The notes beneath the pieces are model-generated. The model worked only from the letters and a program-made list of their open reading frames with translations. It made no database searches and was not told where the DNA came from. From Candidatus Zixiibacteriota bacterium (GTDB taxonomy: Bacteria > Zixibacteria > MSB-5A5 > GN15 > FEB-12), in assembly GCA_023132995.1 (NCBI GenBank), contig JAGLXI010000175.1:1-15607 (forward strand): a stretch of 15,607 nt of DNA, given 5' to 3'. Of the stretch, positions 7,101 through 14,505 are shown piece by piece (the stretch's first letter is position 1; the number at the start of each line of letters is the position of its first letter). The translations under genes were made by a program, and so were the position numbers.

Positions 7101-7746
7101 CACCGAGCCGGGCCAGGACTACTCACACGTACACGACATGGCGGTGGGGCGCATCAAGGTCGGCCCCAACAATAAGGGTACCTGCACGGTCACCATCTAC
7201 GACCAGAACAACACCGCCCTGGCTGATGCTACCGTGTATGTGTCGTACGACGGTCCCAACAGCGGCACCCTCAACGGCGTTAGCGGCGGCGACGGTACGG
7301 TCTACTTCGAATCGGCGCCATACAAGAAGCCGCCGGTACAGTGGTGTTTTGAGGTGACCAACGTGACCCACGGCACTCATACGTACGATGCCGCGGCCAA
7401 CAACGTGACCAGAGCATGCGAGAGCGGCTGGGTGTACGGTGACGGCCCGGCGGCCCGCTCGGCTGTGGACGGCCAGGTCCCGTACACGTTCGCTTTAAGC
7501 CAGAACTACCCCAACCCGTTCAACCCGATTACCGAGATCTCGTTCACGCTCCCGTCGGCCTGCTACGCAAAGCTCGAGGTCTTCAATATCGTGGGACAGA
7601 AAGTGACTACGCTGATAGACAGGCAGATGAACGCGGGAGAACACACTTGTGTGTGGGATGGCAGCGACGCCGCCAGCGGTGTTTACTTCTATCGCCTTGA
7701 GGCGGGTAGTGTCGTCGAGACCAGGAAGATGATTTTGATGAAATAG
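4135..7746 (+). CDS. secreted subtilisin-like (S8) serine protease with four PKD domains and type IX-style C-terminal domain
   Basis: This 1203-residue multidomain exoprotease has an AGGAGG site 4 nt before its ATG. Residues 1-22 are a signal peptide ending in ALA-Q. Residues 30-140 resemble a subtilase propeptide. The S8 domain spans about 145-505 and has a full catalytic set: D183 (IFDTGV), H265 (GHGTHCAG), N375 (AAGND, oxyanion hole) and S443 (DGTSMACP). PKD domains lie at about 508-588, 591-672 and 674-756; each has a WxFGDGG-type motif and a YTV strand. A beta-sandwich-like domain (about 760-905), PKD4 (about 910-992, WDFGDMG) and an Ig-like region follow. Residues 1117-1203 hold NYPNPFNP (1124-1131) and a FlgD/type-IX-sorting-like fold ending VETRKMILMK. 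It is likely exported by Sec, then surface-anchored or released through a type IX-like route, for which no other gene is seen here. The PKD domains may aid substrate binding or spacing. Confidence 0.95.
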   Translation: MKRTAILVLCAFLIGSGAALAQKVAHVEQPTDVPSFVGYVQDEFVVILKDRAGAVSPRMAPDGVVEIGVPDFDAISRQFAVSGLRKQFCGTIDAVGSPTGLLARHYKIKFAQGSLENAMAAYGQQPMVERVEPIGIHTTFATPNDGWYGDQWHLNQANDADMDTPEAWDYETGDATVIVAIFDTGVRYFHKDLGGSNASYSNPTAVDGNMWINWAEKNGSAGVDDDGNSYVDDWIGYDFVDGGSNCWSGEDCDVKDNDPRDFNGHGTHCAGNVGAINNNGYATCATSGGWGDGTLQPTANGVKIMACRIGWSGRYINYEVGYVRMDFAAEAFYYAADNGAKIVSCSWGSSNTGGIDAAIDYFLASGGMVFHAAGNDGSQTADYLGSRSDVINVAATDSTDCKADFSTYGTWVDISAPGTGIWSSYHSHDDPAGDYVAPIDGTSMACPLAASVAALIWSQNPGWTAAQVETKLLASVDDIYALGCNSAYAGKLGSGRVNAFLAVSGGTPPPVAAFSGSPTSGCAALAVDFTDESTGDITSWSWTFGDGGTSAAQNPSYTYNDPGTYTVSLTVTGPGGSDTETKTGYITVNSAPTADFSGNPTGGTEPLTVDFTDLSTGNPSSWAWDFGDGGSSTQQNPSYTYNNAGTYTVTLTATNACGSDGETKIDYITVDPCVPPTADFVGSPTNGTAPLTVDFTDLSTGNPTSWSWDFGDGGSSTQQNPSYTYNNAGTYTVTLTATNACGSDGETKVDYITVDPPSNEKAFAQSDIPVKGTFSGNYANTHSSDNVYEIITEALSTSHPRKQTSEAEHKWDFNLGSGGSNMMFYAEAYRPDNSDGDDFIFEYSTDDVTYNSLFTVASGTEQVYSATLPAGLTGTVYVKVRDSNRSWDLISLDAVYIDQMYIEYETTPAPPVADFSGTPTSGNYPLTVNFTDLSTGSPTSWSWDFGDMGTSAAQNPSHTYTAVGKYTVSLAVTNAYGSDTETKIDYINVTEPGQDYSHVHDMAVGRIKVGPNNKGTCTVTIYDQNNTALADATVYVSYDGPNSGTLNGVSGGDGTVYFESAPYKKPPVQWCFEVTNVTHGTHTYDAAANNVTRACESGWVYGDGPAARSAVDGQVPYTFALSQNYPNPFNPITEISFTLPSACYAKLEVFNIVGQKVTTLIDRQMNAGEHTCVWDGSDAASGVYFYRLEAGSVVETRKMILMK
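5971..6402 (+). repeat. tandem duplication of PKD modules inside the protease gene
   Basis: The 180 bases at 5971-6150 recur at 6223-6402, offset by exactly 252 nt (84 codons), with 10 mismatches by direct alignment, about 94% identity. One 73-nt stretch beginning at 6002 is identical in both. Most differences are synonymous. PKD1 and PKD4 are much more diverged, so the second and third modules come from a recent duplication or have been homogenised by gene conversion. Confidence 0.9.
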
Positions 7747-7810
7747 AAAACCAATCTGCGTCCGCGCCCGCACGTCTCTCCGTGCGCCGGGCGCAAAGAG
7801 GCAAACACGA

Positions 7811-7839
7811 CGCCCGGTCGGCAAAGGCCGGGCGTTTTT
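7811..7839 (+). terminator. intrinsic terminator of the protease gene
   Basis: CGCCCGGTC pairs with GGCCGGGCG (9 bp including one G-T wobble) around a GGCAAA loop, followed by five T residues. It lies 65 nt after the protease stop and separates it from the kinase operon. Confidence 0.9.
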
Positions 7840-7979
7840 CTGTGGTGCGGCCGGCAGGGTACACCCAGCTGGCTATAAGAGTCCCCTGCAAACTGTCCGC
7901 GGCTTCGCGGGAGTTACCCAGCCTGCTTTTCCCGGTCACCGGTTACAGATTCACAGCGATCGGCCCTCCCTTTTTGACG

Positions 7980-8008
7980 TTGCTTCCGGTGCAATTGGAC
8001 TCTATCTT
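7980..8008 (+). promoter_or_regulatory. candidate promoter of the kinase operon
   Basis: TTGCTT (7980-7985) and TATCTT (8003-8008) are spaced by 17 nt and lie 55 nt before the kinase ATG. Agreement is 3 of 6 and 4 of 6 with the sigma-70 boxes, so the call is modest. A TTGACG at 7974-7979 is a better -35 box but has no -10 box at the right distance. Confidence 0.35.
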
Positions 8009-8063
8009 TCGATCAATCAACGGAACCGCAGCGTTGTGATCGACCAAATGAGGTAACCTGCCC

Positions 8064-11000
8064 ATGTCGGTGGATGAGTCGGACAGTGATCGGACACAAT
8101 CATTCGTTGCCCTGACCAAGGGCACCGAAGTCTCGCACTACAAAATCATCTCCAAGATCGGCGCTGGCGGTATGGGTGAGGTATATCTGGCTGAGGACAG
8201 TAAGCTGTCCCGCAACGTGGCCCTGAAGTTTCTGCCACAGCATCTCTCCCAGGACGAAGACAGTCGCACCCGGTTCACTCGCGAAGCCAAAGCCGCGGCT
8301 AAGCTCGATCATCCGAGTATTGTCCCGGTCTATGAAGTCGGTGAGTTCCAGGGACGGCCGTTCTTTGCGATGGCTCACATTGAGGGACATTCTCTTCGTG
8401 AAGTTATCAAACAGGGCAAACTCACAGTAACCGAAGCTGTTGATCTGACGATGCAGATATGCGAAGGTCTACACGAGGCGCACTCGGCAGGAGTTGTTCA
8501 CAGAGATATCAAACCGGGCAATATTATTATAGATAAGAAAGGCAAACCGCGCCTTCTTGATTTTGGCCTCGCAACGGTTTCGGGTGAAGAGAAACTAACC
8601 AAGACCGGCTCGACACTTGGAACAGTCGGCTACATGTCACCGGAGCAGATAGGAGGCACAAAGGTCGACCATCGTTCGGACCTGTTCTCAGTCGGAGTGA
8701 TTTTATATGAGATGTTAACCGGTCGTCGGCCCTTTGAGGGCGATAATGATGTTGCGGTTGTCAAAGCAATCACGGACTCGACCCCGGAGCCGGTTGCCCG
8801 ATACAAGTCGGGTGTGACCGGTGAGCTCCAACAGATTATTGACAAAGCCCTGACTAAAGACCCAGCCCTTCGGTACCAGCACGCCGACGGTATGCTGGCT
8901 GACCTGAAACGGTTGGCTGCGTCTGGTTCAGTTCAAGATATATCTACAGCAAGCAGAGCAAAAAAACCCATCTGGGCGACAGCTATATCAGTACTGATCA
9001 TTGCAGCGGTATTCGGCGGCCTGCAACTCAAAGGTTGGCTGGCGCCTGCCTGGACGCCTGTGAAGTCTCTGGCGGTTGTGGATTTTGACAATATTGGAGC
9101 TGAAGAGGATGCCTATCTTGCCAGTGGTCTGGCCGAGGACCTGGCTGTCAAGCTCCGACAACTGGAGGGTTTTCAGGTGGCCAGCAGTGCCGACATCCGC
9201 CGCCTGGCTAAGGAAAATCTATTACCAAGGGAGATTGCTTCCCGCCTGAAGGTACAGTATGCTTTGGGCGGTTCGCTTTTGCGAGAGGACACTCTCGTGC
9301 GGGTGAATGTGGAACTGATCGACAAAGAGACCGGTAACGTCGTCTGGTCAGACCAGATCGACAAGCAATTTACCGAGATCTTCCAGTTCATGGATGAGGT
9401 TTCCCGGAATATTGCTCAGGCTTTGGAGGTGCGACTCACGTCAGTTGAAGAGGCAGCTATGGCTGTCAAGCCAACGGACAATACCGAGGCGTATGACCAT
9501 TACCTCAAGGGCCGCCATTACTATTACAACATTACCTTTAGAGACAATGAACTTGCCGAACGGGAATTTGAGCGAGCTCTTCAAAGTGATCCAGATTATC
9601 CGCTAGCCCTGGCCGGTCTCGCGGACGTTTATGTGCAACGATACAAGGAGCGGTTTGATTACGATGAATATTGGCTGGACTCATCACAGGTTCTGATAGA
9701 GAAAGCGCTTGCTCTTGAACCTGATCTTGCTGAAGCCTATGAATCACGTGCTGAAGTTCTGATGGAAGAGGACAACATCATCGGTGCGCTTGAGGCCGCC
9801 CAAAAGGCGAGAGAGCTTATGCCTGACTGGGATGAACCGTATATTCACCTGGGCAATATTCATAGAAACCGGGGCTTGAGAGATACCGCGATTTCATTAT
9901 TCGATAGAGCGATCAGTTTGCGGCCCAGTGTAGATGCTTTCTGTGGCAAAGGAGAGATCGCTTTGACACGAGGGCAGATGGATTCTGCAGAGGCTTTGTA
10001 TCACGCCGCCAGCAAATTGAATCCTTATCATGACCGACCATATCTTCTTCTGGCGTCCTTGTATGCTGATATTCACGATGGTGAGCGTGTAGACACTCTC
10101 CATCGGCGCGCCATAGAAGTGCGGCCTGATCATGTCACAGGATACCGGCGTCTCAGTAACAGGCTGTTCCGCAGGGGCAGCACTCAGGAAGGTGAGGATC
10201 TCCTTAGAGAGTTTATCAGACAGTATCCATACAACTGGGACGGTTACTATGAGCTCTACGACTACGTTGCATTTCTAAGATGGGACGATCAGGCTACTCT
10301 CCCGATTATCGAGGAAGCCGTAAGGAAGAATCCGCAACAGGCCCGGGCATATGTGCTCCTAGCTGACACCTACGCGGGGATGGTGTCCTCTGATGCGGAC
10401 ACAAATAAAGCTCAAGTGGCCGCGGAAAAGGCGCTGAATGCAATTCAAACCGCCATATCCCTGCGACCTCACTCGGCAACGATTTTGGACAGGGCAGGTT
10501 GTGTGTATATTGAGCTCGGTCACCCCGGAGAGGCTGTGAGGTTCCTCAATCAAGCCCTTCAATCCGGTCCTCTTTCCAGCAAAATGCTAAGTGACATCGC
10601 GTGGAGTTTCTGGAGAATGAAGGAATACGAAAAAGCAGTCGAGCTTTTCCTTAAGGCTGTCGCACAGTCCCCAGGAATAGCTTATTATTATTCTGATCTA
10701 GGCTCGGTTATGGAAGAAGCCTATCGGTCTCATGAGTATCTAGGTATCATTAAGGAAGCTGCCAGCCTATATGGCGACGATCCTGACTTCTTCGTGTATC
10801 TAAGCGAGGCACAGCGCTCAGCAGGCCAGTTTGCGGAGGCTATTGCATCTGCCAATCGCGCTCTCGCCGTGAAGCCAGGACACGTCACGCTCCTTCATCT
10901 GGGCATATCACAGTGGCTCTCTGGCGACATCGAAGGTGCTCTAAGTACCTTCAGAAAAGCTTCTGACGAAAGCTATTCCGGTCACTGGATAGTCAGGGTT

Positions 11001-11969
11001 CTGAAATCCGAAGGTAGATGGAACGAAATTGAGTCATACTTCAAGACCATCAAGGAGCCGAAACCGGATCAGTTTTCGGGGATCACTCAGTGGGCCAATG
11101 TCGCCGTTCCATATTACATGTCGATGCGTAGGCACGACGATGCTCTGAAGGTACTCACCGAACTCCGGAGTAGTGGTGACGAAACTTCACCCATATGGGT
11201 TTCTATAATGATGGCAGACTGCCATACCGCGATGGGGCAAATAGACTCCGCCAGACATATTCTGCAGAAATTGGCTGAAACAGCTTCAATCTCAGACCGG
11301 CGCGAGATTACAGAAAAACTGGCTATGCTGCGGGCAGCGTTAGAGCAAGATATTGATGGTGTACTCGAGCAGATGAAGGGTGTTCAAGAGGACGAGTACA
11401 TACCGGATGACGCATTGACCCCTCAGATCCTTCGTCTTCAGTTTGCCGCCGGTTACTTAAATGATGCAGCCAAGACGATTGAATTGATCAGTCCCAGGGG
11501 CACTTGGAGCGGATACATCAAATACAGACAAGCTCAATTGGCTACGGCCACAAGTTCAAAAGACGCTGCTCTGTATTTGGATCATGCAATAATTGATCTT
11601 TCCCGTATCTCCCGCGCCCACATGTATTGGACACCCGCATTTGGAATTGGTGTTAGCTATTATGCGCTTACTCTTGCTCGCGCTGAACGACTCGGTGAAG
11701 CTCGACAAGAAATCAAACGGGCACTGAAGCTTGAACCAGAACGCGAAGACATCGCCTACAACGCCGCGTGCGCCTATTCGCTCATTGGTGACACTACTCT
11801 GCCTCTCCAGTGGCTTGAGACTGCGGTCGAGCGAGGACATCTGGAACTCTGGTGGGCGCGGGTTGATCCCGACCTCGACCCCCTCCGCGAGCTTCCCCGC
11901 TTCAAAGAAATCATGACCGACTGGGATAGTCGCATCCAGGCAATAATAGCGAAATCAAGTAAAGACTAA
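8064..11969 (+). CDS. transmembrane Ser/Thr protein kinase with TolB-like domain and long TPR array
   Basis: This 1301-residue protein has a PknB/Hanks-type kinase domain at about 26-285. It shows a Gly loop (GAGGMG, 33-38), K55 in VALKF, E74 in TREAK, the catalytic loop HRDIKPGN (146-153), DFG (166-168) and SPE in place of APE (192-194), so it should be active. One hydrophobic segment at about 303-323 is a likely membrane span. Residues 335-455 match the TolB-like domain found in many kinase-TPR fusions (LAVVDFDNIG, then GLAEDLAVKL, YALGGSLL and TGNVVWSDQ). From about 475 to the end run many TPR-type helical repeats, closing with DPDLDPLRELPRFKEIM. The predicted topology is kinase inside and TolB/TPR outside, suggesting an external protein-sensing platform. 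GAGGT lies 9 nt before the ATG. It is the first gene of a four-gene plus-strand cluster. Substrates are unknown. The TPR-coding stretch looks A+T-richer than flanking genes. Confidence 0.93.
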   Translation: MSVDESDSDRTQSFVALTKGTEVSHYKIISKIGAGGMGEVYLAEDSKLSRNVALKFLPQHLSQDEDSRTRFTREAKAAAKLDHPSIVPVYEVGEFQGRPFFAMAHIEGHSLREVIKQGKLTVTEAVDLTMQICEGLHEAHSAGVVHRDIKPGNIIIDKKGKPRLLDFGLATVSGEEKLTKTGSTLGTVGYMSPEQIGGTKVDHRSDLFSVGVILYEMLTGRRPFEGDNDVAVVKAITDSTPEPVARYKSGVTGELQQIIDKALTKDPALRYQHADGMLADLKRLAASGSVQDISTASRAKKPIWATAISVLIIAAVFGGLQLKGWLAPAWTPVKSLAVVDFDNIGAEEDAYLASGLAEDLAVKLRQLEGFQVASSADIRRLAKENLLPREIASRLKVQYALGGSLLREDTLVRVNVELIDKETGNVVWSDQIDKQFTEIFQFMDEVSRNIAQALEVRLTSVEEAAMAVKPTDNTEAYDHYLKGRHYYYNITFRDNELAEREFERALQSDPDYPLALAGLADVYVQRYKERFDYDEYWLDSSQVLIEKALALEPDLAEAYESRAEVLMEEDNIIGALEAAQKARELMPDWDEPYIHLGNIHRNRGLRDTAISLFDRAISLRPSVDAFCGKGEIALTRGQMDSAEALYHAASKLNPYHDRPYLLLASLYADIHDGERVDTLHRRAIEVRPDHVTGYRRLSNRLFRRGSTQEGEDLLREFIRQYPYNWDGYYELYDYVAFLRWDDQATLPIIEEAVRKNPQQARAYVLLADTYAGMVSSDADTNKAQVAAEKALNAIQTAISLRPHSATILDRAGCVYIELGHPGEAVRFLNQALQSGPLSSKMLSDIAWSFWRMKEYEKAVELFLKAVAQSPGIAYYYSDLGSVMEEAYRSHEYLGIIKEAASLYGDDPDFFVYLSEAQRSAGQFAEAIASANRALAVKPGHVTLLHLGISQWLSGDIEGALSTFRKASDESYSGHWIVRVLKSEGRWNEIESYFKTIKEPKPDQFSGITQWANVAVPYYMSMRRHDDALKVLTELRSSGDETSPIWVSIMMADCHTAMGQIDSARHILQKLAETASISDRREITEKLAMLRAALEQDIDGVLEQMKGVQEDEYIPDDALTPQILRLQFAAGYLNDAAKTIELISPRGTWSGYIKYRQAQLATATSSKDAALYLDHAIIDLSRISRAHMYWTPAFGIGVSYYALTLARAERLGEARQEIKRALKLEPEREDIAYNAACAYSLIGDTTLPLQWLETAVERGHLELWWARVDPDLDPLRELPRFKEIMTDWDSRIQAIIAKSSKD

Positions 11970-12448
11970 TGAACAGAGACGACGACAACACCCGCTCCAG
12001 CATTGTCCTGACCAAGGGCACGATGGTGTCGCATTACCGGATCATCGAGAAGATCGGCGCCGGATGTGTCGAGCGGGCGAAGCGGAACTACGATGTGGCG
12101 ATCCGGCATTTCGCCAGGGCGGTGGAGGAACTATTGGACCGCGATACTCCGTATGGCTTTGGAACCCGTTTCCTGCTGGCCAGATCGCATCAGGATAACG
12201 GCCAACTGGGTGAAGCGGTGGACGAGCTCGAACAACTCCTTTCGAGTTACAGCGAGGGCCGCATATGGTGTATCGAATCCGTGAAGCTCCATTACTTTCT
12301 GGGCATGGCCTACGAGCAATCCGGCTGGAATAACAAAGCCATAGAGCAATACGAAACATTCCTCGACATTTGGAAAGACGCCGACCCGGGGATAGAATCA
12401 GTTGAAGATGCCAAAGAGCGCTTAGCGCGTTTGAAAAGCAATTTGTAA
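11969..12448 (+). CDS. catalytic-domain-less kinase/TPR remnant (159 aa)
   Basis: Residues 14-32 copy the start of the upstream kinase: LTKGTxVSHYxIIxKIGAG, with 16 of 19 positions identical to its residues 17-35. The reading frame then leaves the kinase fold inside the Gly loop and continues at C33 with TPR-like helices. The C-terminal part (LHYFLGMAYEQSGWNNKAIEQYETFL, split around YEQSG, then DADPGIESVEDAKERLARLK) resembles the usual tail of TolB-TPR kinases. The simplest reading is a tandem kinase paralogue that lost its kinase, membrane and TolB regions and most TPRs in one in-frame deletion near base 12064. No strong ribosome binding site is present; ATG overlaps the upstream stop by 1 nt (TAATG), so translation should be coupled. 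Without a membrane span it would be cytoplasmic. It may be a decaying gene or a retained small TPR adaptor. Confidence 0.75.
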   Translation: MNRDDDNTRSSIVLTKGTMVSHYRIIEKIGAGCVERAKRNYDVAIRHFARAVEELLDRDTPYGFGTRFLLARSHQDNGQLGEAVDELEQLLSSYSEGRIWCIESVKLHYFLGMAYEQSGWNNKAIEQYETFLDIWKDADPGIESVEDAKERLARLKSNL

Positions 12449-12486
12449 TTTCCGCACACTAATCATAAGAACGCAGGAGAACCCGC

Positions 12487-14505
12487 ATGACAACTGTGAT
12501 TACTATCTTCCTTTTGCTGACCGTGCCGCTGTGTGCAGCGGCTCAAACCGATACGGCGAATTCTCTGCCGCCGGGAGATAATCCCCCGCCGACGGCGTTC
12601 GACCGGATCAAGAACACCGGAAGCGCCTCCGATTTCGACAGCGCCGCCTACGTTATTGTCTGCGATTCTACGGTCAACACCGTAAACTCATTAGGCATAG
12701 CCTACACCGACAGTTACATCTTGTATAAGGCGCTTACCGACGAAGGATGCAGACAGCTTGCCGTAGGCAACTGGCGCTATGAGCCGCTGAGCAGCTATAT
12801 CGAGGTGCGCGAGGTGAATATCATACGCGACGACGAAGCAATACCGATCTCACTTGAGACCGTGCGCGACCTGCCCGCTCCGCAGTCCGGCATCTATTGG
12901 GGCGACCGGATAAAGCTGCTTCAGCTTCCGCGACTGCAAGTAGGCGATGGTGTCGAGATCAAGGTCTTCCGCAAGGGATATTCATACGCCCTCCTTGAAT
13001 CCGACGCCGGCGAGCCTGACGATGAGCGTTACATCCCGCCCATGCCCGGGCAGTACTTTGACATTGTGCGCTTCGAAGCTACGGTCCCGATCGTAGAAAA
13101 GAAATACATATTGCAACTGCCTGCAAACAAGCGTCTCCACTCACAGATATACAACGGTCCCATGTACTCCAGTACCAGCTACGCGGCGGACACCACTACT
13201 TACGCCTGGTGGGTAAAGGATATGCCCGCCTGGGACCCGCAGCGATATCGTCCGGGAGCGTCTGATATAGTCACCAAGGTGGTGATAGCTACGGTGGAGA
13301 GTTGGGAGGCAAAAAGTCAATGGTTCTTTGATGTCAATGAAAGCCAGTTTGCGGTGACAGACGCCGTCAAAGCGAAAGTGGACGAAATCCTGACCCGCGC
13401 CGGTGTGACCAACGGGACCGAGCAGGAAAAAGCGTTTGAACTGCTGCATTGGGTGGCGCAGAACATTCGTTACAGCGGTCAGACTATGGGCGAGGGTGAA
13501 GGCTATACCCTTCATTCCGGCGCGATGATTTTCGAACAGCGCAGCGGCGTTTGCAAGGATATTGCAGGCATGCTGGTAACGATGATGCGAGCGGCCGACA
13601 TGGATTCCTACGCCGCCATGACGATGGCCGGCAGCCGCATCGAGGAAGTCCCGGCCGACCAGTTCAATCATTGCGTGGTCGCCCTCAGAAAAAAGGACGG
13701 CAGCTTCGTTATGTACGATCCCACATGGGTTCCGTACAACAAGGACATCTGGAGCAGATACGAAACCGAACAGCACTACCTGATCGGTTCTCCGACGGGA
13801 GATACCCTAAGCCGGATACCTTACAGCCCCCCGGAGGAATCGCCGATGCAGGCGACGAACACCGGTACGCTCCTTGCCGACGGCACCTTTGAGGGGACTC
13901 TCGAACTGCAGGGGGACGGCACAGCGGACGGTCGACTTCGATCCATACTGTCACGTCAGCGTCTCTCGGAAATCAGGCGCTATCTGGCAGGTCTGCTTCA
14001 CCATGTCAGTGATCGTGTTGAACTGATCGGCTACGAACACGGCGACCTGCTGGATTTCGAGACCGGCATGTGGTGGAAAATCAACTACCGTATTCCCGAA
14101 TACGCGTTGCCCGTTGACGGCGGTTTGGAATTCAAGAGCCCACTGATGCAGATGGCCTCAAAGAGCGGCCTGCTGTTCGGACCAGCAACATATGACTGGC
14201 CGGAGAAGCGTCGTGACGATGTTTTCTTTTACACTACCCAATTGCTCGACGGCGCCGAGACCATTAAGCTGCCAAAAGGATTCAAAGTGACCGAACCACC
14301 GAAGAGCGACGAAGTCGATGAGACGTATGCTTATTTCAAGGGCGAAAGTGAGATGACCAAGAAAGGGTTGGCCATCTCTCAAAGGGTGGAAATCAGACGC
14401 CGGCAAATCCCGCCGGACGGGTATGACTGCCTACGGAAAGCAATGAAGGAGGCCAGGGAGTACGCGGGGACTGTCTTCCGCGCTGAGAAAGGGGGTGCGA
14501 AATGA
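12487..14505 (+). CDS. secreted DUF3857/transglutaminase-like protein with intact triad
   Basis: This 672-residue protein has a cleavable signal peptide (about 1-20, ending CAAAQ), so it is periplasmic or outer-face. A DUF3857-type beta-rich domain spans about 50-260. A transglutaminase-like core spans about 300-420 and has all three catalytic residues: C356 in RSGVCKDIAGML, H395 in FNHCVVAL and D411 in YDPTW. A C-terminal beta-rich region (about 455-670) resembles the DUF3858-type tail that often accompanies this pair. Such proteins could be peptidases, transpeptidases or crosslinking enzymes acting on peptide bonds or amides; the substrate cannot be told. GGAGA lies 6 nt before the ATG, 38 nt after the previous stop with no terminator between, so it belongs to the kinase operon. 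The family is clear; the biological role is open. Confidence 0.9.
   Translation: MTTVITIFLLLTVPLCAAAQTDTANSLPPGDNPPPTAFDRIKNTGSASDFDSAAYVIVCDSTVNTVNSLGIAYTDSYILYKALTDEGCRQLAVGNWRYEPLSSYIEVREVNIIRDDEAIPISLETVRDLPAPQSGIYWGDRIKLLQLPRLQVGDGVEIKVFRKGYSYALLESDAGEPDDERYIPPMPGQYFDIVRFEATVPIVEKKYILQLPANKRLHSQIYNGPMYSSTSYAADTTTYAWWVKDMPAWDPQRYRPGASDIVTKVVIATVESWEAKSQWFFDVNESQFAVTDAVKAKVDEILTRAGVTNGTEQEKAFELLHWVAQNIRYSGQTMGEGEGYTLHSGAMIFEQRSGVCKDIAGMLVTMMRAADMDSYAAMTMAGSRIEEVPADQFNHCVVALRKKDGSFVMYDPTWVPYNKDIWSRYETEQHYLIGSPTGDTLSRIPYSPPEESPMQATNTGTLLADGTFEGTLELQGDGTADGRLRSILSRQRLSEIRRYLAGLLHHVSDRVELIGYEHGDLLDFETGMWWKINYRIPEYALPVDGGLEFKSPLMQMASKSGLLFGPATYDWPEKRRDDVFFYTTQLLDGAETIKLPKGFKVTEPPKSDEVDETYAYFKGESEMTKKGLAISQRVEIRRRQIPPDGYDCLRKAMKEAREYAGTVFRAEKGGAK

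Larger units (their letters stand above)
7747..8063. other. intergenic region between the protease gene and the kinase operon
   Basis: These 317 bases hold the protease terminator (7811-7839) and a candidate promoter for the kinase operon (7980-8008). Short G+C-rich self-complementary stretches such as CCGCG-GCTT-CGCGG lie between them and may fold, but they carry no T-run. No credible gene is seen. Confidence 0.5.

Noticed and set aside
13141..13776. 211-residue minus-strand frame
   Set aside because: It is antisense to the transglutaminase core, whose catalytic motifs show that the plus strand is the real one.
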